Origin: Verrucosispora sp. WMMD573
Lineage (GTDB): Bacteria; Actinomycetota; Actinomycetes; Mycobacteriales; Micromonosporaceae
NCBI RefSeq assembly: GCF_027497175.1
Contig: NZ_CP114901.1
Location: forward strand, 5,394,001 to 5,458,000
DNA: 64,000 bases
Direction of reading: 5' to 3'
The notes beneath the pieces were generated by a model that was not told where the DNA came from, made no database searches, and was given only the letters and a program-made list of their open reading frames with translations. The translations under genes were made by a program, and so were the position numbers. This document shows positions 42,916-51,141 of this stretch, one piece after another; position 1 is the stretch's first letter, and each line of letters begins with the position of its first letter.

Positions 42916-44525
42916 CGGATGCCCTCTCGCCGAGATCCGGCCAGCAGGGCCGTCACCTCGCCCAGGGTGGAGTGACGATAGAGGTCTTCGATGTCCAACG
43001 GCCGGTCGGGCACTGCCTGCTGGAGCACCGCCCGAAGACGCAGGATGAGCAGCGAGCTGCCGCCCACGTCGAAGAAGGAGTCGTCCCGGTGGTATTCGCG
43101 CTCCTCGCCCAGCACGTCCCGCCAGGCGCGTAGCACCGTGTCGGCCAGTGCGTGGCCGCCCTCAGCCGGGGCGGCGTTGACCGTCGAGACCGCGGCCGTC
43201 CTCGCCGACGCCGAAGGTGCCGGGCGTGCCACGATCGCTGACGGTGCCGCCGCTTCACGGAGACCCGCCTCATCAAGCTCACCGTCGGCCGTCCGCGGAA
43301 GCTTCCCCATCAGCGTGACCTGACTCGGCACGGCGGCGGAGTGCAGCCACCGCTCGACGTGCGCCCGCAGGCCGGCCACCGACAGCGCAGCCGCGCCTGA
43401 CACGACTCCGGCGAGCACCCGGCCGCCGGGCAACAGCGTGGCTCCGGCATCGACCACATCGGGATGGGTACGCAACACCGCAGCCACGCCATCAAGGTTC
43501 ACCGCGGTCCCCTGCACCGGCACGATGCGATCGTCGTGGGCGGACCCCGCGAGCAGCCCTTCGACGAGCGGATGGCCCGCGTCGTCGGGCTGCCGAAAGT
43601 GGTGCACCAGCATCGAACGAGGCCCGGGCCGGTACGCCGTGACCACCAGCTCTGGACATCGGGTGAGTTGCCGGGCGAGTGCGTCGGGCGGCACCCCCAC
43701 GCAGTCCGAAAAGACCTGGGTCACCCCGGCCAACGCGGTCGGGCGGTACTCCGCGATCTGGCGAAGTCGGGCGCCGCTCAGGTGAAGCGCGGAGATCCGG
43801 CGTTCGCGCAGGAAGGCGCCAAGCCCGGCCGGGTTCATCGACCCGACACCGCACACCTCTACCGTGCCGCCGGTAAGCAGCGGAGCGAAGATCTCCAACG
43901 GCGCTTCCAGCGTGGCGAGGGGAGTCCGCCGCATGAACCTCGCATAGGCGTCGGCTGTGCCCAGCCCAGGGTCGTCAACGGCGGCGGCGATCGTCGCGAG
44001 CGCTACGGGCGCGGGCTGTGGTTTACCATCCCGACCGGGCACAAAGACCACGCAGCACCACTCGGCCACGGCGCATGCGGGCGGCACCGGGCCGAGTTCG
44101 CCCCCGCTCGTCGGCGTCGCGGAGCGGTGCGCACCGCCCCACGTTGGCAGCACCACAGTCGACAGTCCGGCCAGGGCGTCGCCGGCCGCGGCCAGCCGAC
44201 CCTGTTCACCGGTCACCACACGCACCCCCGCCCGCTGCAACATCTCGCGAGCGAGCGCGGGCGGGTGCTCCGGCTCGATCGAGAGGTACGCCGCACCGAG
44301 CCGGAGCACCGCCAGGATCGCCACGAGTTCGCCGGCCGAGCGACGTGCCGTCACCGCCACGCAGTCACCGGCCCGCACCCCGGCCGCGTGCAGCAGCGCG
44401 GAGTGCGCCTCCGCCGCCTGTCGTAGCTGGCCGTATGTGACGGTGCGCCTCGGGTCGGCGTCCCGCACCGCGATCACGGCCGGCCCGAGACTGACCCGCG
44501 TCTCAAAACGCGACCACAGCGGCAC
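42912..44525 (-). CDS. Degenerate adenylation domain fused to a peptidyl carrier domain
   Basis: A 537-residue NRPS-like protein starting at GTG 44525, five bases after the carrier-protein stop. The first 430 residues align with adenylation domains (YGQLRQAAEAHSALL, AVLRLGAAYLSIEPEHP) but the core motifs are ruined: the TSGSTGxPKG loop reads VFVPGRDGKPQ, no YGPTE or YxTGD motif is visible, and the A10 motif is TADGELDEAGL with Glu where the catalytic Lys should be. The last 80 residues are an intact carrier domain with the phosphopantetheine Ser in FFDVGGSSLLIL. The protein probably presents a carrier to an A domain in trans, or the pseudo-A domain is a scaffold. Confidence 0.88.
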   Translation of the reverse strand: MPLWSRFETRVSLGPAVIAVRDADPRRTVTYGQLRQAAEAHSALLHAAGVRAGDCVAVTARRSAGELVAILAVLRLGAAYLSIEPEHPPALAREMLQRAGVRVVTGEQGRLAAAGDALAGLSTVVLPTWGGAHRSATPTSGGELGPVPPACAVAEWCCVVFVPGRDGKPQPAPVALATIAAAVDDPGLGTADAYARFMRRTPLATLEAPLEIFAPLLTGGTVEVCGVGSMNPAGLGAFLRERRISALHLSGARLRQIAEYRPTALAGVTQVFSDCVGVPPDALARQLTRCPELVVTAYRPGPRSMLVHHFRQPDDAGHPLVEGLLAGSAHDDRIVPVQGTAVNLDGVAAVLRTHPDVVDAGATLLPGGRVLAGVVSGAAALSVAGLRAHVERWLHSAAVPSQVTLMGKLPRTADGELDEAGLREAAAPSAIVARPAPSASARTAAVSTVNAAPAEGGHALADTVLRAWRDVLGEEREYHRDDSFFDVGGSSLLILRLRAVLQQAVPDRPLDIEDLYRHSTLGEVTALLAGSRREGIR

Positions 44526-44530
44526 AGGTG

Positions 44531-44797
44531 TCAACCCACCTGCGGACGGGACTGCCGCACCGCCGAAACGGTCGACCACAGCGTGTCAACCGAATGAAAG
44601 GTTTCCTCCGTCAAGGTCTCATCGGGCATGTTGATGCCGAACTCCTCCTCGATCTGCACCACCAACTGCACCAGGAGCAAAGAGTTCAGGCCGAGGTCGG
44701 CGAGCCGGTCGTCCGGTGAGATCTCCTGCGTGGATGTCCCGGGCAGGGTGGCGAGCAGGACTTTCTCGAACTGATCGAACGGATTTTCCGATGCCAA
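44531..44797 (-). CDS. Stand-alone acyl carrier protein
   Basis: An 88-residue carrier protein with ISPDDRLADLGLNSLLLVQLVVQ, the Ser of GLNS being the phosphopantetheine site, and an acidic helix II (IEEEFGINMPDE). The start is a TTG with GAGGG eight bases upstream; no in-frame ATG or GTG fits. It is the first gene of the seven-gene run down to the amidinotransferase and lies beside a divergent promoter region. It could carry the acyl group delivered by the 2-oxoacid dehydrogenase-like complex. Confidence 0.85.
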   Translation of the reverse strand: MASENPFDQFEKVLLATLPGTSTQEISPDDRLADLGLNSLLLVQLVVQIEEEFGINMPDETLTEETFHSVDTLWSTVSAVRQSRPQVG

Positions 44798-44908
44798 AGT
44801 GACATCCCTCGCATCGAAATCGGGTCCCTGGCAAGGTTTACGGTTGTCGATACTATAACGACGCCAGCTCCGTTGGTAGTGCCCACGAGGCAACGGGAGG
44901 ACACACGG
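44798..44908. promoter_or_regulatory. Divergent promoter region, AT-rich
   Basis: The gap between the carrier protein and the PLP enzyme is the most AT-rich stretch of the cluster. On the minus strand it contains TATAGT (about 44855-44860), a good -10; no clear -35 was found for it. The plus-strand gene has GGGAGG at 44895-44900. Confidence 0.4.
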
Positions 44909-46057
44909 GTGGCCGAGATTTCGCTTGACGACATCGACCTGGCCTGGCTACGCCAGCGCCGAACGGCCAAGTGGACCAATTATGGGGCGGACATACTGCC
45001 CGCCTGGATCGCCGAGATGGATTTTCCGATCGCCGAGCCGATCCGGGCCGCACTCACGCAGGCCATCGAACTCGACGAGTTCGGCTACTCGCCGACCGAC
45101 GACCAGTTGTTGCGCACCAGTTGCGCCGACTTCCTCGCCCGGCGCTACGGTTGGCGGGTCGACCCCGCCCGGATCGTCGGCGTGCCCGACGGCGTCGAGG
45201 GAGTTGCCGCCGCGCTGCGGTTCTACGGCGGACCGGTGATCGTGCCCACACCGTGCTACCCACCATTCTTCGACGTGATCTCGCTCCTTGGGGAAGAGAT
45301 CATCGAAGTTCCGCTCCGCGATGGGCGGCTCGACCGGGACGGCATAGCGCGGGCACTGGCCGCCGGCGCGCGTACCCTGCTGCTGTGCAATCCGCACAAC
45401 CCCACCGGACGGGTCCTCACCCGGGCTGAACTGGCGGACGTGGCCGACCTGGTGGCCGATCACCACGCCCGGGTGGTGTCCGACGAGGTCCACGCGCCGC
45501 TGATCTATCCCGGAAACTCGCACACGCCGCTGGCCACGATCGACCCGAATCTGTGCGCCACCATCATGTCCGCCTCGAAGGCCTGGAACGTCGCGGGCCT
45601 GAAGTGCGCGCAGCTCATCCTCACCAACGACGACGACTTCGCCCGCTGGCAGGCCGCGTCGCCGTTCGCGGTCGGCGGTCGTAGCCCGTTGGGTATCGTC
45701 GCCACGGTGGCCGCCTACCGCGAGGGCGGCGACTGGCTCGACCACATCCTCGACTACCTCGACCACAACCGCGCTCTACTCACCGATCTACTCGCCGACC
45801 TGTTGCCGCAGATCAGCTTCCGACCGCCCGACGGCACCTACCTGGCATGGTTGGATTGCCGGCCGCTCGGCTTGACCGACCCCGCCGCGTTCTTCCTGGA
45901 GCACGCCAGGGTCGCGCTCTCCGACGGACGAGGCTTCGGCCGTCCGGGAGAAGGCTTTGTCCGGCTCAACTTCGCCACCTCCGCTGGCCTGCTTCGCCAG
46001 ATCGTGACGGCGATGTCGACCGCGATCCACGCGCGGGGCTACGGCGCGACCGCGTGA
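44909..46057 (+). CDS. MalY/PatB-type PLP-dependent enzyme (C-S lyase or aminotransferase)
   Basis: A 382-residue fold-type I PLP enzyme of the MalY/PatB group: KWTNYGADILPAWIAEMDF at the N-terminus, LLLCNPHNPTGRV, VVSDEVHAPLIYPG, the PLP lysine in SASKAWNVAGLKCA, and FVRLNFAT near the end. GTG start with GGGAGG eight bases upstream. Relatives cleave cystathionine or cysteine S-conjugates to thiol, pyruvate and ammonia. LmbF of lincomycin has this kind of function on a mycothiol-derived conjugate. It is the only plus-strand gene among the central genes. Confidence 0.9.
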   Translation: MAEISLDDIDLAWLRQRRTAKWTNYGADILPAWIAEMDFPIAEPIRAALTQAIELDEFGYSPTDDQLLRTSCADFLARRYGWRVDPARIVGVPDGVEGVAAALRFYGGPVIVPTPCYPPFFDVISLLGEEIIEVPLRDGRLDRDGIARALAAGARTLLLCNPHNPTGRVLTRAELADVADLVADHHARVVSDEVHAPLIYPGNSHTPLATIDPNLCATIMSASKAWNVAGLKCAQLILTNDDDFARWQAASPFAVGGRSPLGIVATVAAYREGGDWLDHILDYLDHNRALLTDLLADLLPQISFRPPDGTYLAWLDCRPLGLTDPAAFFLEHARVALSDGRGFGRPGEGFVRLNFATSAGLLRQIVTAMSTAIHARGYGATA

Positions 46058-46065
46058 CCTGACGG

Positions 46066-46854
46066 TCAGGCGTCCGCGAGGACGGCGTCCACCGCCCGGA
46101 AGACGAGATCCGGCAGCCCCGGGGCAGCGCACATCACCTCGAAGCGCGCGTCCAGGTGCGCCACCGGAATCGCCCCGTCGATCCCGGGTAGCCAAACCTC
46201 GCTTCCCGCGCTCAGCACCACCGACCGGATCCGGTCGAGGCCATGCCACGCCGGCACGGTCACGGCCAACAGCAGATATCGCAACCATCCGAGGTACTGG
46301 GCGCAGAGATCACCAGCGATCGACCTGCACTCGGCCGGGCCCATCCCCAGGTCGGCCGTCATCCGCTCCAGCCCTCCGGTGAGCTCCTCCCTCGCCCAGG
46401 CCAGCAGACCCGGGCTGGCCCAGTCGCCATCGAAGGCGGACGGTCCGGTAAGTCCGGCCGCGGCGCGCAGTTTGCCGTATTCTTCCGCGATCAGTTCGGG
46501 TGTGACCCAGGCCGGCTCGACCGCGACAACCGGTAGCGCCCGCCCCGTCACGGCGGCGCAGGCTGCGGCGATGGCCAACGCCGCCGGTGTGGCGGTGCAG
46601 TAGGTCACCAGGGCGGCCGGCGGCTCCGGCAGGTCGGCCAGCCGTTCCGCGTACCGGTGTGCGACCGTCCGTAACGTGTCGTCGGCCCCGACCTCCCCGC
46701 GGGACAGATCGGCCGCGACGTCGGCGAGCAGCACGCCGTGCCTGGTGTCGTGACGGCGGCACGCCTTCCAGACATTGTGCGGCGTGCGTAGGAAGTCGAC
46801 GAAAAGCACGGCCGGCCGACCGGGGCGCTCCACCGTCATCCGTACCGTGGTCAT
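46066..46854 (-). CDS. Unrecognised protein, possibly a degenerate thioesterase-like alpha/beta fold
   Basis: A 262-residue protein I cannot assign. Its layout recalls a type II thioesterase: an early strand AVLFVDFLRTPHNVW, a strand-turn-helix ALVTYCTATPAALAIAAAC at the place of the nucleophile elbow (YCTAT rather than GxSxG), PVVAVEPAWVTPELI after it, and SVVLSAGSEVWLPG at the place of the acid residue. No clear catalytic His is seen. It is coupled by ATGA to the E2 gene and is the last gene of the long minus-strand operon, convergent with the PLP enzyme at an 8-bp gap. Fold assignment is tentative. Confidence 0.6.
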   Translation of the reverse strand: MTTVRMTVERPGRPAVLFVDFLRTPHNVWKACRRHDTRHGVLLADVAADLSRGEVGADDTLRTVAHRYAERLADLPEPPAALVTYCTATPAALAIAAACAAVTGRALPVVAVEPAWVTPELIAEEYGKLRAAAGLTGPSAFDGDWASPGLLAWAREELTGGLERMTADLGMGPAECRSIAGDLCAQYLGWLRYLLLAVTVPAWHGLDRIRSVVLSAGSEVWLPGIDGAIPVAHLDARFEVMCAAPGLPDLVFRAVDAVLADA

Positions 46855-48038
46855 GGCGTCGTCCTCGTGAGGAGGCTCTCTGGTCGCTCCAGCAAGCCCT
46901 TGAGCGTGCTCAGGAAGGCCATCGCGTCCGCCCCGTTAAAGACGCGATGGTCGTACTCCAAGCCGAGATGCACCACGCGTCGGACCGCGTGGTTTCCGTT
47001 CGCGTCCCGCGCGCACTCGGTAAGTGTGCCGCCGATGGACACCGCACAGACGTGTCCGGGGAAGACGACCGGCCTACCGAACACGACGTCGCGTTCGTTG
47101 TTGACACTCAGCAGGATGTTCGCCCCGGCGAGTTGTCCCTCAGTGAATCGCCCGTCGGTCGCGGCGGCCCGGAACGCCGCGAGATCAGCGACCACACCGT
47201 CGATTCCGCGCGCCGCCACGTTCCGCACGACAGGCAGGTGCAGGCCGTTGCCCAGATCGACGGTGACGGCGACGTCGACGGTGGTGGGCACCCGCACCCA
47301 GCCGTCGTCCTCGGGACGCGCGAACGCCAGTGGATGATCCTGCCGCGCCTGGGCCAGCGCGAGCAGCAGCAACTCAGTCAGGCCCACGAAGGCGCCCGCC
47401 CGCCGCGTCGCCTGCCTGGCCACGGCGAGGGCCGCGTCGACAGCCACCTTGAGCACTACGAAGCCGGTCGGGATGGTGCTGCGGGAGGTGCTCACCGTGG
47501 CTGCCACCGCCCGCTGCAGCGGGCTCAACCTGCGCCGCTCGCCACCGGTCACGCCACCATCGTCGATGTCCTCGTCACCGTCCATGTCGCTGATGCGGTG
47601 AGACGTGCCGACCGGCTGCGCTCCGGCCGCCAACGCCTCGACATCGGCGGTGCGGACGACCGTGCGGCCCAGGCCATGCACCATCGCCTCGGTCACGCCG
47701 AGGCGTCGCATGGCCTCACGGGCCGGGTTGGTGATGGTCACCGTCGCGGCCACCGGTTCAGGGCCGGCCGACGGGGCGATCGGGGCCGCCCCGGCACGCT
47801 GCTCGTCCGCTTGGAGCAGCAGTCCGATGACCTCACCGGGAGCGCACTCCGCGCCCTGACTCACCAGTGGCCGGAATGCGCCCTCGGCGGGGGTGAGGAT
47901 CTCCTCGGTGGCCTTCGAGGTCTCCAGGACCGCGATCGGTGTGGCGGCCGCCACCCACGCCTCCGGCGCGGTGAGCCAGTCGGTGAGGATGTACACGGCG
48001 TCGTTGTTGTTCAGCTTCGGCACTCGAATCTCGTGCAC
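46851..48038 (-). CDS. 2-oxoacid dehydrogenase E2-like acyltransferase
   Basis: A 395-residue E2 protein with a lipoyl domain (lipoyl Lys in LETSKATEEI near residue 42), a peripheral-subunit-binding domain (NPAREAMRRLGVTEAMVHGLG) and a catalytic domain with the conserved YDHRVFNGADA. GTG start two bases after the E1beta stop. It would accept an acyl group from E1 on its lipoyl arm and pass it to CoA or, in this context, to a carrier protein. Confidence 0.92.
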   Translation of the reverse strand: MHEIRVPKLNNNDAVYILTDWLTAPEAWVAAATPIAVLETSKATEEILTPAEGAFRPLVSQGAECAPGEVIGLLLQADEQRAGAAPIAPSAGPEPVAATVTITNPAREAMRRLGVTEAMVHGLGRTVVRTADVEALAAGAQPVGTSHRISDMDGDEDIDDGGVTGGERRRLSPLQRAVAATVSTSRSTIPTGFVVLKVAVDAALAVARQATRRAGAFVGLTELLLLALAQARQDHPLAFARPEDDGWVRVPTTVDVAVTVDLGNGLHLPVVRNVAARGIDGVVADLAAFRAAATDGRFTEGQLAGANILLSVNNERDVVFGRPVVFPGHVCAVSIGGTLTECARDANGNHAVRRVVHLGLEYDHRVFNGADAMAFLSTLKGLLERPESLLTRTTP

Positions 48039-48039
48039 G

Positions 48040-49044
48040 TCAGGGCTCCAGAATCGCCGCGAGGATGTCCGACTCCTGGGCGAGCGTCGCCCGCTCCAGG
48101 TGGGGCGCCGCCGGAATGACGCTGTCGGCGGAGGTCACCGATCTCACCGGCCGGCGCAGCCGGCCCCAGCGGGCAGCGTGGATCTGTTCCGCCACCGCGG
48201 CCGACCAGCTGGCCCCGGCCGTACTCTCCTCTGCGACGACCACCCGCCCGGTGGCTCCGATGCACGCCAGCAGAGCCTCGGTCGGCACCGGGTAGAGCCG
48301 CACCGGTACGACCACCTCGGCCACGACCTCGTGTTCCAGCATGGCCCGTTCCGCCGCCCGGACCGCCCGGCGGGCCATGCCGCCCGTCGCGATCACGACG
48401 ACGTCGGGAGCAGGCGTGTCGACGCAGCGCACCCGCGCCAATCCGTCGTGGCCATCCACCAGTTCGTAGCCGAACGTCGGGCTCACCACGCCATGCTCGT
48501 ACACCCGCTCGCCGTAGAGGGTCTTGTCCTCGAAGTACAGGCACGGCCGACCCTCCCCGAGCATGCCCAGCAGCACCGACAGGTTGCGGTGGAAAGGTGT
48601 CGCCTCGTACACCGCCAGGCCGGGCACACCCATGAAATGCTTCTGGAGACTCTGGCTGTGGGTCGGCCCGTAGCCACGGCCGCCACCGGTGGGACACCGG
48701 ACCACGACCCGCACGGACTGAGTGGACCCGTACATCGTGGTGGCCTTGCTCAGATAGTTGACGATCGGATCGAAGGCCAGTGTCACGAAGTCGGAGAACA
48801 TCACCTCGACGATCACCTTGTTGCCGGCGAGAGCGAGGCCACCCGCGGCGCCCACCATCGCCGCCTCGCTGATCGGCGTGGACAGGACCCGCTGGGGAAA
48901 CCGGCTCGACAACCCTCGGGTCGCCTTGAAGGCGCCACCGTACGGATCGGCGATGTCCTGGCCCAGCAGATACGTGTCGTCTCCCCCAGCCAGCACCTGG
49001 TGCAGGGCCTGGTTGAGGTCCTCGACAAAACGGGGTGCGGTCAT
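48040..49044 (-). CDS. 2-oxoacid dehydrogenase E1 beta subunit
   Basis: A 334-residue transketolase-like subunit with YLLGQDIADPYGGAFKATRGL, STPISEAAMVGAAGGLALAG, and the C-terminal transketolase domain (TEALLACIGATGRVVVAEE). It pairs with E1alpha to decarboxylate a 2-oxoacid with thiamine diphosphate. The ATG overlaps the E1alpha stop. Confidence 0.93.
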   Translation of the reverse strand: MTAPRFVEDLNQALHQVLAGGDDTYLLGQDIADPYGGAFKATRGLSSRFPQRVLSTPISEAAMVGAAGGLALAGNKVIVEVMFSDFVTLAFDPIVNYLSKATTMYGSTQSVRVVVRCPTGGGRGYGPTHSQSLQKHFMGVPGLAVYEATPFHRNLSVLLGMLGEGRPCLYFEDKTLYGERVYEHGVVSPTFGYELVDGHDGLARVRCVDTPAPDVVVIATGGMARRAVRAAERAMLEHEVVAEVVVPVRLYPVPTEALLACIGATGRVVVAEESTAGASWSAAVAEQIHAARWGRLRRPVRSVTSADSVIPAAPHLERATLAQESDILAAILEP

Positions 49045-49970
49045 CGCGGGGTCCAGCCGCTCAGCGGCCGACTCAGCACGTCGGCCGCCACGCCGTCCAC
49101 CCGCGCTCGGGCCCGGGTCATCATCGCGTCCACGATGTCCGGTCGGCGACGACGGTACCGTGCCAGCCAGTCCAACTCGCGCAGCACCTTGAGGTCGGCG
49201 CCGGAGCGGGTGTCGTCACCCCGACTGTGCGGCCCCAGTCGCGGAACACGGCACTCCACCACAAGCGGTCGCCCCTGCCGTACCCGTCGCACCGCACCCG
49301 ACACCGCCGCCCGTACCTCGGCGACCTCGGACGAGTCGATCAGGAGGTGGTCCACGTCGAAAGCCGCCGCCCGGGCGCCGATGGTGCCGGACATGGCGGC
49401 ACCCGTCGGGGTGGTCTGGGCGATGCCGTTGTGCTCGACCACCAGCACCAGCGGCAGCCGCCACAGCGAGGCGAGGTTGAGGCTCTCATACACCACGCCC
49501 TGGCCGAACGTGCCGTCGCCGATGAAGGCACAGGCCAGCCCGCCGTCGCCGGCCTGGGACTGGTGCAGGGCGGCACCCACGGCCAGGGCGACACTCTCCC
49601 CCTGGACCCCGGTGGAGACATACCGGCCGCGGTGCAGGTGCTGGCTGCCGCCCACCCCGTGACAGACCGCGCCCTGCCGTCCCGCGATCTCCGCCAGCAG
49701 TCCGGCCGCGTCACCCGGGAATCGGGCCAGGTAATGGGCGTGCCCGCGGTGGTTGCTGAAGACGAAGTCCCCGTCGCTCAGGAGGGGGGCGACGGCGACG
49801 GCGACATGTTCCTGCCCGATCGAGGTGTGCGTTGTGCCACTGAGGACACCGGCGGCGAAGAGTTCGAGGAGTTTCTCCTCGAAGCACCGGATCAACAGCA
49901 GCAACTCCAGGTCGGCATCGACGGTCTGGGTGACGCGGTCGATGGTGTCGCCGAACGGCGAATGTTCCAT
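49041..49970 (-). CDS. 2-oxoacid dehydrogenase E1 alpha subunit
   Basis: A 309-residue subunit with the thiamine-diphosphate motif GDGTFGQGVVYESLNLASLWRLPLVLVVEHN, the SNHRGHAHYLARF active-site His region and GVGGSQHL. The ATG at 49970 has GGAGAAG upstream inside the end of the GT4 gene. E1alpha, E1beta and E2 are contiguous but E3 is absent, so the cell's own E3 would be used, or none is needed if the acyl group is handed over by a non-oxidative route as in the NapB/NapD glycolyl system. Confidence 0.93.
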   Translation of the reverse strand: MEHSPFGDTIDRVTQTVDADLELLLLIRCFEEKLLELFAAGVLSGTTHTSIGQEHVAVAVAPLLSDGDFVFSNHRGHAHYLARFPGDAAGLLAEIAGRQGAVCHGVGGSQHLHRGRYVSTGVQGESVALAVGAALHQSQAGDGGLACAFIGDGTFGQGVVYESLNLASLWRLPLVLVVEHNGIAQTTPTGAAMSGTIGARAAAFDVDHLLIDSSEVAEVRAAVSGAVRRVRQGRPLVVECRVPRLGPHSRGDDTRSGADLKVLRELDWLARYRRRRPDIVDAMMTRARARVDGVAADVLSRPLSGWTPR

Positions 49971-49974
49971 CAGG

Positions 49975-51141
49975 TCACTTCTCCACCAGGTGGGTGGCCA
50001 GCGCATGCGGGTCGAGTCCGCGTACGAACGCGCTGGCGGCGGCCCAGCCCTGCCGCGCCAGTTGCGCGTGCCGGGCCGGCTCGGACAGAAGCTCGGTCAG
50101 TGCCGCGACCCAGGGGCTGGCGTCCTGCGCCGAAACCACCGGACGCGGCATCGAGGCGTCCCCGACGTCGTAGTCGTACTCCTCGATGGTGGACACCGGC
50201 AGGGAGTAGGGCACCCCGAGTTTGGCCTCGACCAGCCCGGAGTGCGAACTGGCCAGCACCGGGATGCTGCGCAGCATGGCCTCCACGCAGGTGTAACCGA
50301 ACGTCTCGTCCCACAACGACGGCATCACCAACACCCGGGTCTGGTCGTAGACCCGCTCGATGTCCTCCGAGCCTGTCACCACTGTGATATGAGGCCGGTC
50401 TCGCAGGCGCTGCACGTCGGCGTCGTCGCCGCCCCAGCTGAGGACCGCCTGGAACGCCACCTCGGGCAGCCGATCGGCAACGGCGAGAAAGATGTCGATG
50501 CCCTTCACCGCACACGGGTTGATCATGGTCACATACGGTCGGGCCACCTGCTCGTCACGAAACGGCGGCACCACCGGGTAGATGTGCGGCCGGATCACCG
50601 TGCTGCGCAGTCCGCCGTGCCGCGCGGCATACGCCTCGGCGGCCTCGCTGACAGCCACCACGGCCCTTACCTTGCGTATCAGGTCGGTCGCGGCCGGGTT
50701 CGGATAGAAGGCCCGGGGGCCGAACGGCAACTGCTGGATCGTGTGGATGAGGTAGACAACCTTGCCCGGGTCCGAGGCGCAGGCCGCGGAGAGGACCAGA
50801 CCGCCCGGGTCGTCCGACGGCACCAACACCCGGTCCGGCTGCTCGGCCCGGACGAGCTTGGCGACCGACGGCGCGAGCTGTGCTGGTTCGACTGCGTGCA
50901 CCTCGACCCCGTCCAGGTCGAACACGATGCCGTGCCGTCGCTCCCGGACGACCACCCCCCGAGCCGTGAGATAGTCGGTCAGCGCCTCCGGCCCGCCGCC
51001 GCGCACCCGTCCCCGGATCGGGGCGATCGCCAGACACCGGTGCCCAGTTCGCGCCAGGTCAACCAGCATCGCCCGGCCGGACTTGTTGGCGCCCCCGGTC
51101 GCGGGTGCGTACAGCAGATTCTGCGCGAGCAGTACCTTCAT
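49975..51141 (-). CDS. GT4 glycosyltransferase
   Basis: A 388-residue GT-B enzyme. The N-terminal LLAQNLLYAPATGGANKSGRAMLVDLARTGH is a Gly-rich acceptor loop; the C-terminal nucleotide-sugar site shows PSLWDETFGYTCVEAMLRSIPVLAS with the EX7E pattern. The ATG overlaps the GT1 stop (ATGA). GT4 members include MshA and the ergothioneine S-glycosyltransferase LmbT. The donor cannot be read from sequence. With the PIG-L deacetylase an N-acetylglucosamine donor is plausible. Confidence 0.9.
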   Translation of the reverse strand: MKVLLAQNLLYAPATGGANKSGRAMLVDLARTGHRCLAIAPIRGRVRGGGPEALTDYLTARGVVVRERRHGIVFDLDGVEVHAVEPAQLAPSVAKLVRAEQPDRVLVPSDDPGGLVLSAACASDPGKVVYLIHTIQQLPFGPRAFYPNPAATDLIRKVRAVVAVSEAAEAYAARHGGLRSTVIRPHIYPVVPPFRDEQVARPYVTMINPCAVKGIDIFLAVADRLPEVAFQAVLSWGGDDADVQRLRDRPHITVVTGSEDIERVYDQTRVLVMPSLWDETFGYTCVEAMLRSIPVLASSHSGLVEAKLGVPYSLPVSTIEEYDYDVGDASMPRPVVSAQDASPWVAALTELLSEPARHAQLARQGWAAASAFVRGLDPHALATHLVEK

